Positions 9,438 through 19,747 of a DNA stretch of 64,000 nt are shown piece after piece. Source of the stretch: Pseudopyrenochaeta lycopersici (lineage: Eukaryota; Ascomycota; Dothideomycetes; Pleosporales; Pseudopyrenochaetaceae). A model generated the notes under the pieces. The model was not told the origin of the DNA. It made no database searches and saw nothing but the letters and a program-made list of their open reading frames with translations. The stretch spans positions 1,178,001-1,242,000 of the forward strand of contig NHZP01000013.1 of assembly GCA_003313425.1 (NCBI GenBank), in the 5' to 3' direction. Position numbers and translations under genes: made by a program. How positions within the stretch are numbered: the stretch's first letter is position 1; each line of letters starts with the position of its first letter.

Positions 9438-11177
9438 ATGGCCGAAACAATGGCGCCTGTTGCAGACACAAAGGGTTGCCAGAGCGGAAGAGAAGGAAAG
9501 TCCATAAAGGCACCAAAAGCTGCTGGGAATGTAAGAGGCGGAAGATTCGATGCACCTATGTCAGTCCTTCTGCATCGATCTGTGACGGATGTCAAAGCCG
9601 CAGAGTTGATTGTATCGGCCAAGAGTTTCATCGTAAGGGAATACCGGCAAACAGCAACCATGTACAATCGTCAGTCGACCGATCGGCCAGACAAAGTTGA
9701 TCCTAGTCTCCCAGACTTACGGACCTATATCACGCCAAATACAAACACAGAGGCGATAGTGAGTACACAACTCGGTTCTTTGTTCAGTTACACTAGTCTG
9801 AAATAAGGCGAAGCATAGCGTTGGAAATACATCCCCATGCCCAGCTCCTGAATCCAGATTCCCTTCAGCTTCGAGAATTCAAACTAGCGGGAAACATGAC
9901 GAAATCTGTCGTGCCCTTCTGGATAGATGGCCAAGCCAGTGGGAGCTCAATCTCATTACAAGCCTCACAGTCGGGATATCCCAGCTATTCCACGGTGTCG
10001 TCTGCATGACTTGCAATAAAATGCTGAACAAGGACGCGCCATCACCACAGCAACTACTGGAACTGCCACCTCCAGGATCGCACCCGGTGTTGATAGCCCG
10101 AACACTCCTGCTGTTGGGCTCGTTCCTGCAAAGCATTCCTCCTGGAGCTGTCAAAAATCTCGATAGTAGACTGGGTGCTTCGCACCGAGAAGTCATGGTT
10201 CAAGTGGTCGAGACGGCGAGCAGGCTGGTGAATAGGAACGACGACCTTGTTGATTCTCTCGACGGGATTGAGTGCATCATGATTGAAAGCATGTATTGGA
10301 ATAATGCGGGAAATCTGCGTCGTGCGTGGCTTACCAATCGCCGGGCTATAGGGATAGCACAGATGACGGGTCTCCATCTGGATAATCGTATTACGAGTCA
10401 ATTCACGCATTATCACCTCCTCGCACAGCTCCATCTGCCATACTTGATGCAGTCTTCAGCTGATCGGAGGTACGACTACAGCAAATTACAGCTGTGAACG
10501 CTAGCCGAGAGATACTCTCACGCTTTGTGTCATTCCGCTGTTCAAGGATGATGCCCGTGTACTGTCGAGGAATCGATTTTCTTGCGCTTAGTGCAATTAC
10601 GACATTATGTCTTGCCCACGCCGACGCCTGCAGGTAATCAAGGACGGGTTTGAGCGACGCTTCGGCAGTGCTGAACTTTCTCGTTCATCAGCGGCTTGGT
10701 GATCTTTGGCTGATGGAACAAGCTCTCTACATCATGGAGGAAATGGTTCAGGAGGCCAATGATGCTATAGCTTTCAAGACTGCTGGCATTTTCCGTCGTT
10801 TGCTTGTGATCGAGGCTGCTGCTGCCAAGGGCGATTCTTATGATGCCAGTATTTCCTCTGAGCCTGGAGAGCAGATATTTCTAAGCAGTAGTAATGTGCA
10901 AGTTAGTGGTGATGCATTGTCTATCAGTATTCCATGCTTGGGGACTATCAAGATTGAACATAGGGCTGACGTCTTTATCTTGACCGAGGATACCTTTGAA
11001 GTCGGGAGTCTAGGAGTACCTGGACTCGCAGCAGATCCATATGATTGGGCGATAGACGCTGTGGATATGGCTTTGTTTAACGACCTGGATTCAGCAACGG
11101 TGAACGTAGACATGGTAAGAGCAGCTTCGCATCTAGTAACCTCTGGAAGTGAGAGAGGAGGCTTATATGCCTTCTAA
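9438..11177 (+). pseudogene. Zn(II)2Cys6 transcription factor with fungal-specific TF domain, inactivated
   Basis: A canonical zinc cluster sits at about 9500-9630 (SCWECKRRKIRC, then CDGCQSRRVDC), preceded by a basic stretch. Introns at about 9634-9691 (GTAAGG...CCAG) and 9763-9808 (GTGAGT...TAAG) connect it in phase to the regulatory half. That half has LLDRWPSQWELNLI, GNLRRAWLTNRRAIGIAQMTGLH and RRYDYSK, typical of the fungal-TF middle homology region. Two lesions follow. After DYSKL (about 10485) a one-base loss shifts the frame; the homologous continuation VNASREILSRFVSF appears in another phase. A TAA at about 10636 interrupts the same frame just before LSDASAVLNFLVHQRLGD; CAA to TAA would explain it. 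No in-frame ATG was found for the zinc-cluster exon: candidate ATGs at 9438 and 9450 are in another phase. The C-terminus ends normally at 11177. Confidence 0.6.
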
Positions 11178-11494
11178 TTGTCGACATCCTAGCAACAGAT
11201 CTTTAAGTTCAACATGCAATTGAAGGCCAAAACTTCCTCGGGCATCTCTCGATTATCAAAGTCATCGTCTTGCTGTTGTGATTAAAGACATCAACCTGGG
11301 AAAATAAAATAGGACGCTGCAAACCGCAAAGCTAGGTTTTATGAACTCCATTACTGAATAAAAAGTACGCCGCTCTTGTGGCATATATGGGGTATTGTGA
11401 AGGAAGTAATATACACAGGCCGGGTAAACGCCAGCTCTAACAGCATAAATATGTCTTCCCATCTCTTTGTATTACTCTCTGAAGCACGCGATTC
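11178..11494. other. 3' intergenic between convergent genes
   Basis: About 300 bp between the end of the regulator pseudogene (plus) and the end of the Nur1 gene (minus). AT-rich, consistent with 3' processing signals; nothing else seen. Confidence 0.4.
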
Positions 11495-13012
11495 TCAGAT
11501 CCTGCCGCTCTCTCTGCGTCCAACCCCCAAGCCACCGTATCCCGAACTTCTCCCCAGCCTATCCGCTTGACTCAGCGGCCGCTCACTGGTCGGCATACTC
11601 ATCCGCTTCAATGGGCTACCTTCGCGCTTACTAGGGCTGGCCTGTCTGCGCTCGCCTGCACCACCGAGGCTATCTCTTCCTCTTGAGCCACTTCGCTGGC
11701 TCTCTCTACCCGCCCCACTTCCATCTAATGGCTGGCCATAGGCTCCGAAGCTGCTCACTCCCACTCCGCTACTGCGGTCGCGATCACTGTCCCTGATGAA
11801 GCTTGTGCTTGAAGACTTGCGTAGTGGAGATGCGGCATGGGCCCTCACGCCTAGATACCCTCCATCACTGTTCCGTGGGATGGGAGGTGCCTGGCGGAAG
11901 GGATTTGGTGTATGGGAGGGTCGGATGGGAGAGGAGAAATCTGCGCCTGTGGCTGTTGAAGTGCTTGTGTATGATGATGTAGTCTGGTATGCTGGTCGAA
12001 GGGAGGGGGTTTGCTGTGACGAGCGTGCAGCGGAAGCGGAGGCTAGATTATCTGGGTCGTATTGAGATGCGTAGTTGGCATTCGGATTTGTACGGAATGT
12101 TCGATTGATGATCGTCGTTGGTGTATACGTGACCACTTCACTTGCCAAGTCATCGCTACTGCCCTTGACCCCAACACTCGAGTCCCTATTGCGCTTCCTG
12201 GAGATGGTCTGAATGCCCACGTCTCGACAGGGTTTCTGTAGTGCGGGGTGTACAAATTTGTTGTCATACTCGTGGAGTACTTGCCGGTTGATGAGGGCAT
12301 TGTCCTTTGTCTGCTGGATGAACGAGCTCCTCAGCCACCAGAGCTGCAACGAAAGAATAGCTCCGATGGAAATCGTTGTAGTGACCTTGACACTCGGTCT
12401 TGGATCCAGCGGCGCAACAGGGAGATTGAGATAATACAGCACAACATGCAGCGGGCTGAACAAGCAGAACAGCTCCAGGCACAGCGGATTCGGGTCCCAC
12501 ACGGCCACCTCCCAGACATCGCGCTCAGCATCCGGATGTGCCCTCGCCGCCGCCGAGTTGCTGATAGCGTTCTTGATGAAAGTCAAGGGTGAAGCGCTAG
12601 CAGGTGAAGAGTCGACTCTCACACGTCTCGCACTTGGTGTCTGTGGCGCAACATCCACGCTCTGTTCAAAAAGGCGGTAGTATCTCCTCTTCCCCCAAAC
12701 CAGCCATGCATTGCCGAAGCTCACGCCGCCCAAGACCAAGACCAGTAGGTTCGCCAACCACTTTATCCAGCCCGGCCCCGATGCCTCTTTGAATACACCA
12801 TCGTCATCGTAACTAGTAGATGCGCCGCTGTTTGCTTGCGCAAGGACGAAGAGCAGGTTTGCACCGAACCCCAGGTAGAGCGCGTACGAAGTGGCGAAGT
12901 CGTCCCAGTCAGAGCTGTTCAGCTCTTCGGAGATCCAGATAAGCCAGTCTGAAGGATCTGTGTAGGCTTTAATGCGCTCAGAGAGCGGTGCGCGGCGAAC
13001 GAGGCGGGGCAT
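11495..13012 (-). CDS. nur1: Nuclear rim protein 1 (Nur1/Mug154 family, DUF2418)
   Basis: Single exon of 505 codons from ATG 13012. The frame stays open upstream to 13183, but MPRLVRRAPLSERIKAY is the usual family N-terminus. The block PSDWLIWISEELNSSDWDDF is the diagnostic Nur1/Mug154 opening. Membrane helices follow at about residues 45-65 (YALYLGFGANLLFVLAQA), 85-105 (WIKWLANLLVLVLGGVSFG), 180-200 (LELFCLFSPLHVVLYYLNL) and 215-230. The C-terminal half is long, serine/arginine-rich and probably disordered. In yeast, Nur1 pairs with the inner nuclear membrane protein Heh1/Src1 and tethers rDNA and silent chromatin at the nuclear periphery. That role is inferred here by homology. Nur1 and the V-ATPase subunit F gene are transcribed divergently from a gap of about 270 bp. 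Confidence 0.85.
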   Translation of the reverse strand: MPRLVRRAPLSERIKAYTDPSDWLIWISEELNSSDWDDFATSYALYLGFGANLLFVLAQANSGASTSYDDDGVFKEASGPGWIKWLANLLVLVLGGVSFGNAWLVWGKRRYYRLFEQSVDVAPQTPSARRVRVDSSPASASPLTFIKNAISNSAAARAHPDAERDVWEVAVWDPNPLCLELFCLFSPLHVVLYYLNLPVAPLDPRPSVKVTTTISIGAILSLQLWWLRSSFIQQTKDNALINRQVLHEYDNKFVHPALQKPCRDVGIQTISRKRNRDSSVGVKGSSDDLASEVVTYTPTTIINRTFRTNPNANYASQYDPDNLASASAARSSQQTPSLRPAYQTTSSYTSTSTATGADFSSPIRPSHTPNPFRQAPPIPRNSDGGYLGVRAHAASPLRKSSSTSFIRDSDRDRSSGVGVSSFGAYGQPLDGSGAGRESQRSGSRGRDSLGGAGERRQASPSKREGSPLKRMSMPTSERPLSQADRLGRSSGYGGLGVGRRESGRI

Positions 13013-13284
13013 CTTGTCGTCTTGTATTATTGCGGTCAAGGGGTAAATCTTGCGTAGGCGGTTGTAGGGCGAGCAAAATATAAAGGAATGTGAACATGAA
13101 GTGCTTGCGAGACTCACGACATGGTGTAGGTGTCTGAAGAGAGAAAGACCGACACGCAGCGAAAGGATGGACCAGTTGCACAAACAGTTCGCCTAAAAGG
13201 GACTAGTCCCGCCCGCCATGACGACGGAGCTCCAGCCTCAAGCTTCCCGCAACCTCACGATAGCTGCCCCATACACAATCAGCA
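13013..13284. promoter_or_regulatory. Short bidirectional promoter region, nur1 / V-ATPase F
   Basis: 272 bp separate the start codons of two divergent housekeeping genes, so both promoters must lie in or near this gap. GC-rich without an obvious TATA box, as is common for constitutive genes. Confidence 0.5.
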
Positions 13285-13771
13285 ATGGCAGCACCAGCGT
13301 CGCAGTATAAGGATCGGCAATTTCTAGCAGTGATTGGCGATGAGGTGCGCAGTCTCCGTGTTTACTATTCGGAGCCGCAGAGAGCTAATTAGGAGCAGGA
13401 TACAGTAACAGGCATGCTTCTGGCAGGCGTCGGCGTACGTTCAACAGCACACAGCGAACAGGGAAGCAGCCAAGGGCTAACATCTGTTATAGCACGTCAC
13501 CCAACCACCAGACAACCAAAAGAACTTCCTCGTCGTCGACGCAAAGACGGAGAACTCGGCCATCGAGGCCGCATTTGATAAATTCACCACCGAGCGCAAA
13601 GATATCGCGATCCTGCTTATCAACCAGCACATCGCCGAGAGGATACGACATCGCGTTGAGTCATACACGGCCGCCTTCCCCTCGCTACTCGAGATACCGT
13701 CCAAGGATCACCCATACGACCCTGAGAAGGACAGTGTACTGAAGAGGGTGAGGAGGTTGTTTGGCGAGTAG
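13285..13771 (+). CDS. vma7: V-type proton ATPase subunit F
   Basis: Three exons: 13285-13344, 13399-13434 and 13493-13771, with introns GTGCGC...GCAG and GTACGT...TATAG (branch site GCTAAC). The second exon is only 36 bp. The 124-residue product (family about 115-125) contains the expected order: [59 protein letters not shown] and [19 protein letters not shown]. Subunit F belongs to the V1 sector and couples ATP hydrolysis to rotation; the enzyme acidifies the vacuole and Golgi. The short exons make this gene easy to miss or truncate in automated annotation. Confidence 0.92.
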
Positions 13772-14291
13772 ACATACTGCATTGTTGCTGGTGTATGGTA
13801 GCATGTGTTGGGCTGAAATAGCTGTCAGATAGTGCACAAAAGCAGTTATTGAGACAGGCAATGTGCATAGAGCGGTCTAATCAAAGGCATGAAGCAATAT
13901 CCAAGGCCTGGAAAGCCAGACTACAGTGAAAACGTGCATTGCTATCATATCTACATTATGCCGTTGATTTGAAGATGAGACCGAAAAGCCTCCAGTGCTC
14001 GATACCAAATCAAAAACTCGCAATGGTATCACACATCATGAATAAGATTACTGCGCCGTCCCTTCGCATATACACATTTCTGACTCAAAGCTCATTTCGC
14101 TGTCGCAAACGCTCCTGCACCATATCCGCCAATGGTCCTGACATCTGGAATCTGGGTTTCCCAAGCTTGATATTCCCTCCAATTTTGCCCTTACTACTTC
14201 CTTTGCCGTCGTCATCTCCAGCACCAGTCCTAATCGATCGCATCAGGTGCCGCCTCGCAAAGGAACTCGGCGGCGTGGAAATAAGAGGCAT
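13772..14291. other. 3' intergenic between convergent genes
   Basis: About 520 bp between the ends of the V-ATPase F gene (plus) and the ML-domain gene (minus). No coding signal apart from antisense shadow frames. Confidence 0.4.
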
Positions 14292-14953
14292 TTACCGGTG
14301 GAACGCAATCTTGGCGGTCAAGCAGGTAATCTTATCGCCGTCCTCAGTGTACACATCTGCGAGCACGGTGTATGTACCCTGTCACATAATTAGCCCCTCA
14401 TCCACTTCATCATGCTTCTTCCACCGTCTGAATCCATTGAGTTGCACGTACCGGAGGAATCTCCTTTGGCAGATCAACATCCTTGGTCAGGCTCATCTCG
14501 CCCTTATCGAGCGGGCACTTGAGATCAGCCTTTCCAATCGTGTCACAGCCATCCGCCTCCTGGTTGATAAGAGTAATGAGCCCGTATTTGACCTGGAGGT
14601 GCATCTTGAAGCCTTCCTCGACCTTCTCTTTGAAGTCGCCGGTCGCTTTGATGCTAAGCGTCTCACCACTATTGATACGTTAGCGCGCCCTTCTTTGCAG
14701 CGTATTCTAGGCAGCAGCAGTTCAACAGAGGTGCCCAGCTAAGATAAACGTACGGCTTGGGTGGGTTCGGGCTCAAATCGACCTTCTCAATCTTCAAGAT
14801 GTCGTCGGCTGGGTCGCCGCAGAAGTACAGCGGGTTGTCGCCGGGCACCTTGTACTCCTCCTTGATGGTGACTTGGTTACCACCCATCCATGATGGCGAC
14901 GCGGAGACGGACGCGGCGCTGAGCGCGGCGAGGAAGAGCGTTATGAGCTGCAT
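14292..14953 (-). CDS. npc2: ML-domain lipid-transfer protein (NPC2 / phosphatidylglycerol-phosphatidylinositol transfer protein)
   Basis: Three exons: 14953-14754, 14668-14452 and 14378-14292, all phase-consistent, giving 167 residues. An N-terminal signal peptide is visible (MQLITLFLAALSAASVSAS). The ML domain follows: YKVPGDNPLYFCGDPADDIL, VDLSPNPPKPGETLSIKATG, MHLQVKYGLITLINQEADGCD, LKCPLDKGEM and PGTYTVLADVY...GDKITCLTAKIAF. The six cysteines expected for the disulfide-bonded family are traceable. NPC2-type proteins bind sterols or phospholipids in the vacuole/secretory lumen; fungal members are annotated as PG/PI transfer proteins. The lipid specificity cannot be told from sequence. Confidence 0.92.
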
Positions 14954-15603
14954 AGCGGCGGTGAACGCAGCAAGCGGGGCCTTGTGCGTGTGGCTGGGCC
15001 GACCAAGAAGATTATGTTCGTGGCAGAGAGATTTTGAGGAAGCTATTGAGCGATAAAGCAGAGGTGAGACTGTGAGGTTGCCGCAAAGATAGCGGTTGCG
15101 GCTGGAGATCCTGGATGAGGCTGGGGCGAAGCCGATGGCTGAGCGTTGACTGCCAAGCGAACGTCATCGTCGGCGCTAAACGTTCCACCGGGTCACCTGG
15201 GCTTGTCCACTGATCTATCTCATGTGGCACTAATTTCATGTCGCCCATAAATGCATGCGAAAACTGTGTATGCATATTGCGATGCTATTCTCGAGTTACA
15301 GTCAGAGAGACTGCGCCGTTCGGGTTTCCGTTTTGACGGGATGGCTTTTGCGTGCTTCTCTTCGAGACACCTAGATTTATGCGCTAATATGCCACTCATC
15401 ATAACTCTATGCACTTTTATATTTCCCCGGTCATGTTCTTGACAAGTTCTCTGCTATTTCTAAACGTGAGACATACAAAAGTCGCTGATCGCAGCGATGC
15501 ATGTTTACGGCGTCCCACGAATGCCCACGTCTGACTGCCGCACAGCCTTAGCTGCATATCCTCAAGACCGCTCCCGCCCTGCCTACATTCATAGCTCATC
15601 AGC
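14954..15603. other. Intergenic, upstream of the ML-domain gene
   Basis: About 650 bp. Presumably holds the promoter of the minus-strand lipid-transfer gene near 14955-15150. No other gene is supported. Confidence 0.4.
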
Positions 15604-16634
15604 ATGGAACCCTCTCTATAACGGCGCCATGTGTTTCATTGACAGCTACCGTTACGAAGACGTCCGTCTCCGTCACCACCTTCGTGCGTTCAGTCAGAGC
15701 CGCATGGAGCGACTTGGACATCGTGTCACGGGAGCTAGCCTGGCTCACTACTTTACTCGAGTTAATCGCCGAAGATGCGAAGGATGTTGGTGATTTCTCA
15801 GAAACGCTCAGCAACCATATCACTGGCATTTTAGCCAACTGTGAGCTTGTCCTTATCGAAGTGCTACGGCTCATGGAAAAGTATATTGGATCCGCTGCAT
15901 CATCCAGACATCGTTAAAGGGGGTTTTTTTTTGACCAGTTTCTCGAACCACGGAAAATATGGTTGGAGTATACAGAAAGCATTACCTGAGATGGAGGCTC
16001 GCTACTTTGCGCGTGTAATCGGAGACGCACTATTGTACTGCCATCTACACCTTGTCAACCACTCCAATCTGACCGTACACAACATTCTTGCAAGTCCATC
16101 TTTGTTACTATACCAAAACAGCTGGAAATCCCAACCTTGCCGTCTCAAAATCAAATGATTGGATTCGAGCATGCCACATTGGGGCGCGAGTTTAATGACA
16201 TGGATGTGCACTACTACGGTGCAGCCATTTGGTTGATGGTATGTGGTAATATTCCCCGCAATATTTACATCAGCTTGGCGACCCGATACCCTCTCTTCAG
16301 GTATGCCCACTGTACTCGAATTACAATCGTGGGCTGTCTCACAGATCCATTAGACTGTTCGATGTTGCTCTCGAAGCTGCTGAATCCTGCAAATCGTGAG
16401 ATTAACTCCGTCTCTCAGGGGATATCGATGATGGCTACACTGAAGAACAAATGGATTATACATGAAGGTTTCGTAATAGGCAAAACCCCAGACCGCACAC
16501 CACTTAGTGACACGCTTGACCCAGCCGTCATTGAGAGAATGAGTGTAGTCTTAACCTGTTCTCCGAGCGCGATAAGGAGTGAATTGACTTATTTAGTTCG
16601 CTCCTTCAAAAATAAAGCTGTCAAAAGGGATTAG
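15604..16634 (+). pseudogene. Relic joining a fungal Helo-like N-terminal domain to a degenerate Ser/Thr kinase
   Basis: From about 15604 a fungal Helo-like/STAND N-terminal domain is readable. TLSITA lies in one phase directly after an out-of-phase ATG at 15604, then TKTSVSVTTFVRSVRAAWSD and DIVSRELAWLTTLLELIAED, to a stop at about 15917. In an overlapping phase, kinase-like sequence starts at HHPDIV (about 15895). It continues LPEMEARYFARVIGDALLYC, then HSNLTVHNIL, which sits where active kinases have HRDLKxxNIL. After another frame change it resumes DVHYYGAAIWLMVCGNIP (subdomain IX-like), LLSKLLNPANR and a C-terminal LDPAVIERM stretch reminiscent of Kin1-type kinases. The catalytic Asp and Lys of the loop are absent, no DFG is found, and at least two frame changes occur. 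I call it a pseudogene; a translated pseudokinase is unlikely. Confidence 0.5.
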
Positions 16635-17132
16635 CAAAAAGGCCAGCGCAAGCTTTTGCCAACATTCAGGAAACCAAAGGAACAACAGAAACCACTTTGG
16701 GGGTTCTACAACGATCTTGGGGTGATTTCGCCAACAGTCACAACTTGCACAAGAAAAGATCGAACGCAAGCAGAAAGAACACTAGCGGGAAAGCCCGAGA
16801 CAAGAGAATGCGGAATTAGCTGGGCTTTGTTGTGATCTTCTGGGTAGAGAGCATCCGTCAAATAACAAGACGAATGAAGTAATTTCGCAGTCTCTCAGTC
16901 AATTGATGGCAATCCCAACATTGAGATGAACCTGCCCTCATATATATCCTCTATCTTTCATCCCATTGAGGAAAACAAAGCTTTTAATGTTCAATTATTT
17001 CTCTACATGATAACGTTTAGCAGAAAACTCATCCTTAGCTGAAGAGATATATAGCCCCAACAGCCAAAAGTTTGGTCAGCGAGAAAATTTGGATTTGCAA
17101 TTCTAAAATTACCCAAATCGTCCTAGCTGTTT
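16635..17132. other. Intergenic flank of the transposon nest
   Basis: About 500 bp of AT-rich sequence between the kinase relic and the outer transposon. No gene seen. Confidence 0.4.
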
Positions 17133-17134
17133 TA

Positions 17135-17175
17135 CCGTGTCCGTGCGCGCAACGCCCGGATTCGCGCAACGCCCG
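17135..17175 (+). repeat. Left terminal inverted repeat, outer pogo element
   Basis: 41 bp beginning CCGTGTCCGTGCGCGC. Contains two direct copies of GCGCAACGCCCG at 17147-17158 and 17164-17175, exactly 17 bp apart, which may be transposase-binding subsites. Confidence 0.9.
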
Positions 17176-17668
17176 CGAACCACCCCAACAGGTCACCCAA
17201 AAATGAGGCTGTAGAGCCACACACAATAGCTATTATCACGAGATTTTATAGTAGAGTAGTATAGTAATGCTTGCGATCAATTTAGCCTATTCAAATCTTT
17301 CTAGAAAGTTAACTCTGCGGCCGAGGCGCGTGGTGACAGCTAGGGCGGGAGGAACAGCCTCTGTAGCTGCGCCGCCACCCACAGCATCAACCACACGTTT
17401 CTAACGCTTATTCTTCTATATGGGTGGCTATAAAGCCTTCCTCTTACCCTTTTAAGATAATTATAGAGCTTCTTCAGCAGTGCGCGCTGCTCGCTGACGT
17501 GCGCGTTCAGCTGTTTGTTCAGCCTTCTCAGCCTTCGCCTTCTCCCTCTCTATCTTAAGTGCCTCTTGCGCAACACGCTTCTCCTGTTTAAGCTTCTCCT
17601 TGTACAGCTTATTAGACTACTTCAACTCCTTCATCTCAGCTTTTTTAAGTTATTCCTCCTTCTCCTTA

Positions 17669-17712
17669 CCGAGGTTCCCCCCGTGACGCACCACCCCGCG
17701 TAACGCACCATC
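17669..17712 (+). repeat. Left terminal inverted repeat, inner pogo element
   Basis: 44 bp beginning CCGAGGTTCCCCCCGTGACG. Contains ACGCACCA twice, at 17686-17693 and 17703-17710, again 17 bp apart. Confidence 0.92.
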
Positions 17713-17736
17713 CGAGCATGCAACACCAACTTTTTA

Positions 17737-19595
17737 ATGCCACGTAACTCAACCAATATGGGGAAAATTGAGGATGCGCTTGCAGAAATCAACTCCTTGG
17801 GGCCTGGGGATAATATTCCTTATAGGGAAATAGCTAGAAAGCATAGTGTTGTGCACACAACGCTGATAAGGCGCAGCCAAGGCACATCCACCTTGCGCGA
17901 GGTTAAAGCTAAAACTAACAAAATCTCCATCCACACCAGGAAAAGGAGCTTATCCTGTACATCATCCAGCTTACTAAGCGAGGCCTACCACCTACTAGGG
18001 CTTTAATTTAAAACTTTGCATCTTAAATAGCTAAAAAGGACATTAGAAAGCACTGGGTTGATCGCTTTATTAAGCGGCATAACGTCTATCTTATCTCTTA
18101 ATATGCCGTTAGTATAGATAATAACCGCCATAAGGCTGATTCCTTAGCAAAGTATAGCCTCTATTTTAAGCTTTTAGATAATAAGATTAAGCAATATAAG
18201 ATAGAAGCTCAGCATACGTATAATATAGACGAAAAGGGGTTCCTTTTAGGAGTAATAGGCAGGTTAAAGAGGATATTCAGTAAGACCTTATATGAGCAGG
18301 GCAACTATAAATCCTTCATCCAGGGTAGTAACAGAGAGTAGATTACCTTAATAGCCTGCATCTGCGCGGATAGATCATCCCTAGAGCCTGCTCTGATATT
18401 TCAGTCAGCCTCATCCTCAATCCAGGACAGCTGGCTGCAAGAGTTTAATCCTGAGGATGATTAAGCTCGCTTTACTTTATCTCCCTTAGGATGGACAAAC
18501 AACAATATAGGCCTAGCATAGCTAAAACAGGTGTTTAATCGCAACACCAAGGCAAAAGCTTAATCCTACTATCGATTACTTATCCTTAATAGCCATGGAT
18601 CTTATATTTCTATGGATTTTATTGACTATTGCGACCAAAACAAGATCCTCCTAGCTATCTATCCTCCTCACTCAACCCATAGCTTACAGCCACTTAACGT
18701 AGGCATGTTTAAGCCTCTCTCATCAGCGTACTCACAGGAGATCTCACAGTTCATGGAGAGAAGCCAGGGGCTAGTTTCTATTAGCAAAAGAGACTTCTAT
18801 CCTTTCTTCAAAGCAGCCTAGGCAGCCTCATTTAAAAAGGAGACTATCCTTAAGGCCTTTGAGGCAACTGGCCTATCGCCCTTCAATCCTAAGGTTATCC
18901 TCAAAAGATTCAAAGCTAAGCTAGCTATCCAGGCAACTATGAGCGATAGTGAGTCCTCAGAGCTAAGTGCTGAGAATTGGAGGGAGCTAAAAGCGCTAGT
19001 ACGCCGCGTTGTCAAAAATCGCGAGGATAAAGGGGCTAGAAAACTCAGCAGGATCTTTCACCACATCTGCACTAAAAAGTCTATCCTTGAGCACGAAGTA
19101 GCAGCTATAAGAGACGCCCTCATCCATAAGAGAAAGCGCAGGAAACAGAGTAAGGTCCTCCCACTGCAGCAGGATAAGAACTATCATAGTAGTGCAGTAT
19201 TCTAGTCACCCAGGAAAGTAAAAGAGGCACGTGATCGCCAGGAGGCTAGAGCTCGCCAGGAGGAGGAGCAGCAACGTCAAAAGCTTGAAGCAGCTAGGCA
19301 TCGTGAGGAGAGAAGGAAGGCCAAGGCTGAGTTGGTTCAATCAAGGCGAGTAGCTAGGGCTGAGGCCAGATTGTTGAGGCAGAAGGAAAAGGCAGAGCAA
19401 GCAGCTGATCGGGCCGCCAGACAGGCTGCTCGCAAGGCTGCAAAACGACTCAAACAAGCTCTCAAATTGTCCCAAAAAGGAAATAAGAGCAGCCTTAAAA
19501 CTTCTGTAAAGGCTTTTACTAGAAAAAGGCAGGTTGCGAGGCCTGGTAGTGGTAAGGAGGTTGCAGGTGCTCTATCAGGCCTACCGCCTGTTTAG
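17737..19595 (+). pseudogene. Inner element transposase (psq HTH, CENP-B DBD, DDE), inactivated
   Basis: ATG 17737, with MGKIEDALAEINSLG and YREIARKHSVVHTTLIRRSQG as the first helix-turn-helix. One frame change occurs at about 17920, after which QEKELILYIIQLTKRGLPPT and WVDRFIKRHNVYLIS (second DNA-binding half) are read. The DDE core follows: YNIDEKGFLLG (Asp codon 18228-18230), LILNSHGSYIS and LQPLNVGMFKPL. The second and third acidic residues are both Asn (18588-18590 and 18696-18698). At least eight in-frame TAG/TAA codons lie in the core, several at sites expected to be Trp or Gln, as in SNRE-stop-ITLIACICAD. The tail from about 18950 is long, basic and open to the stop at 19593. Full length would have been about 600 residues. 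Confidence 0.85.
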
Positions 19596-19747
19596 TCACG
19601 TGGCGGCCGCAAAATCAAACTTCCAATTAAATACCAGTAGCTATAGATAGTTTAAGGCCTTATAAATCGCTCCACCAAAAAAAACTGCGAAAATAGCTAT
19701 AGTGTGAGGCTTAATAGCCTCAATTTAGTTCTGAGTTTTGGTGTTCA

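Noticed and set aside
13939..14742. 267-codon plus-strand frame
   Set aside because: Lies antisense to the three-exon ML-domain gene, whose conserved cysteines and splice sites are clear.
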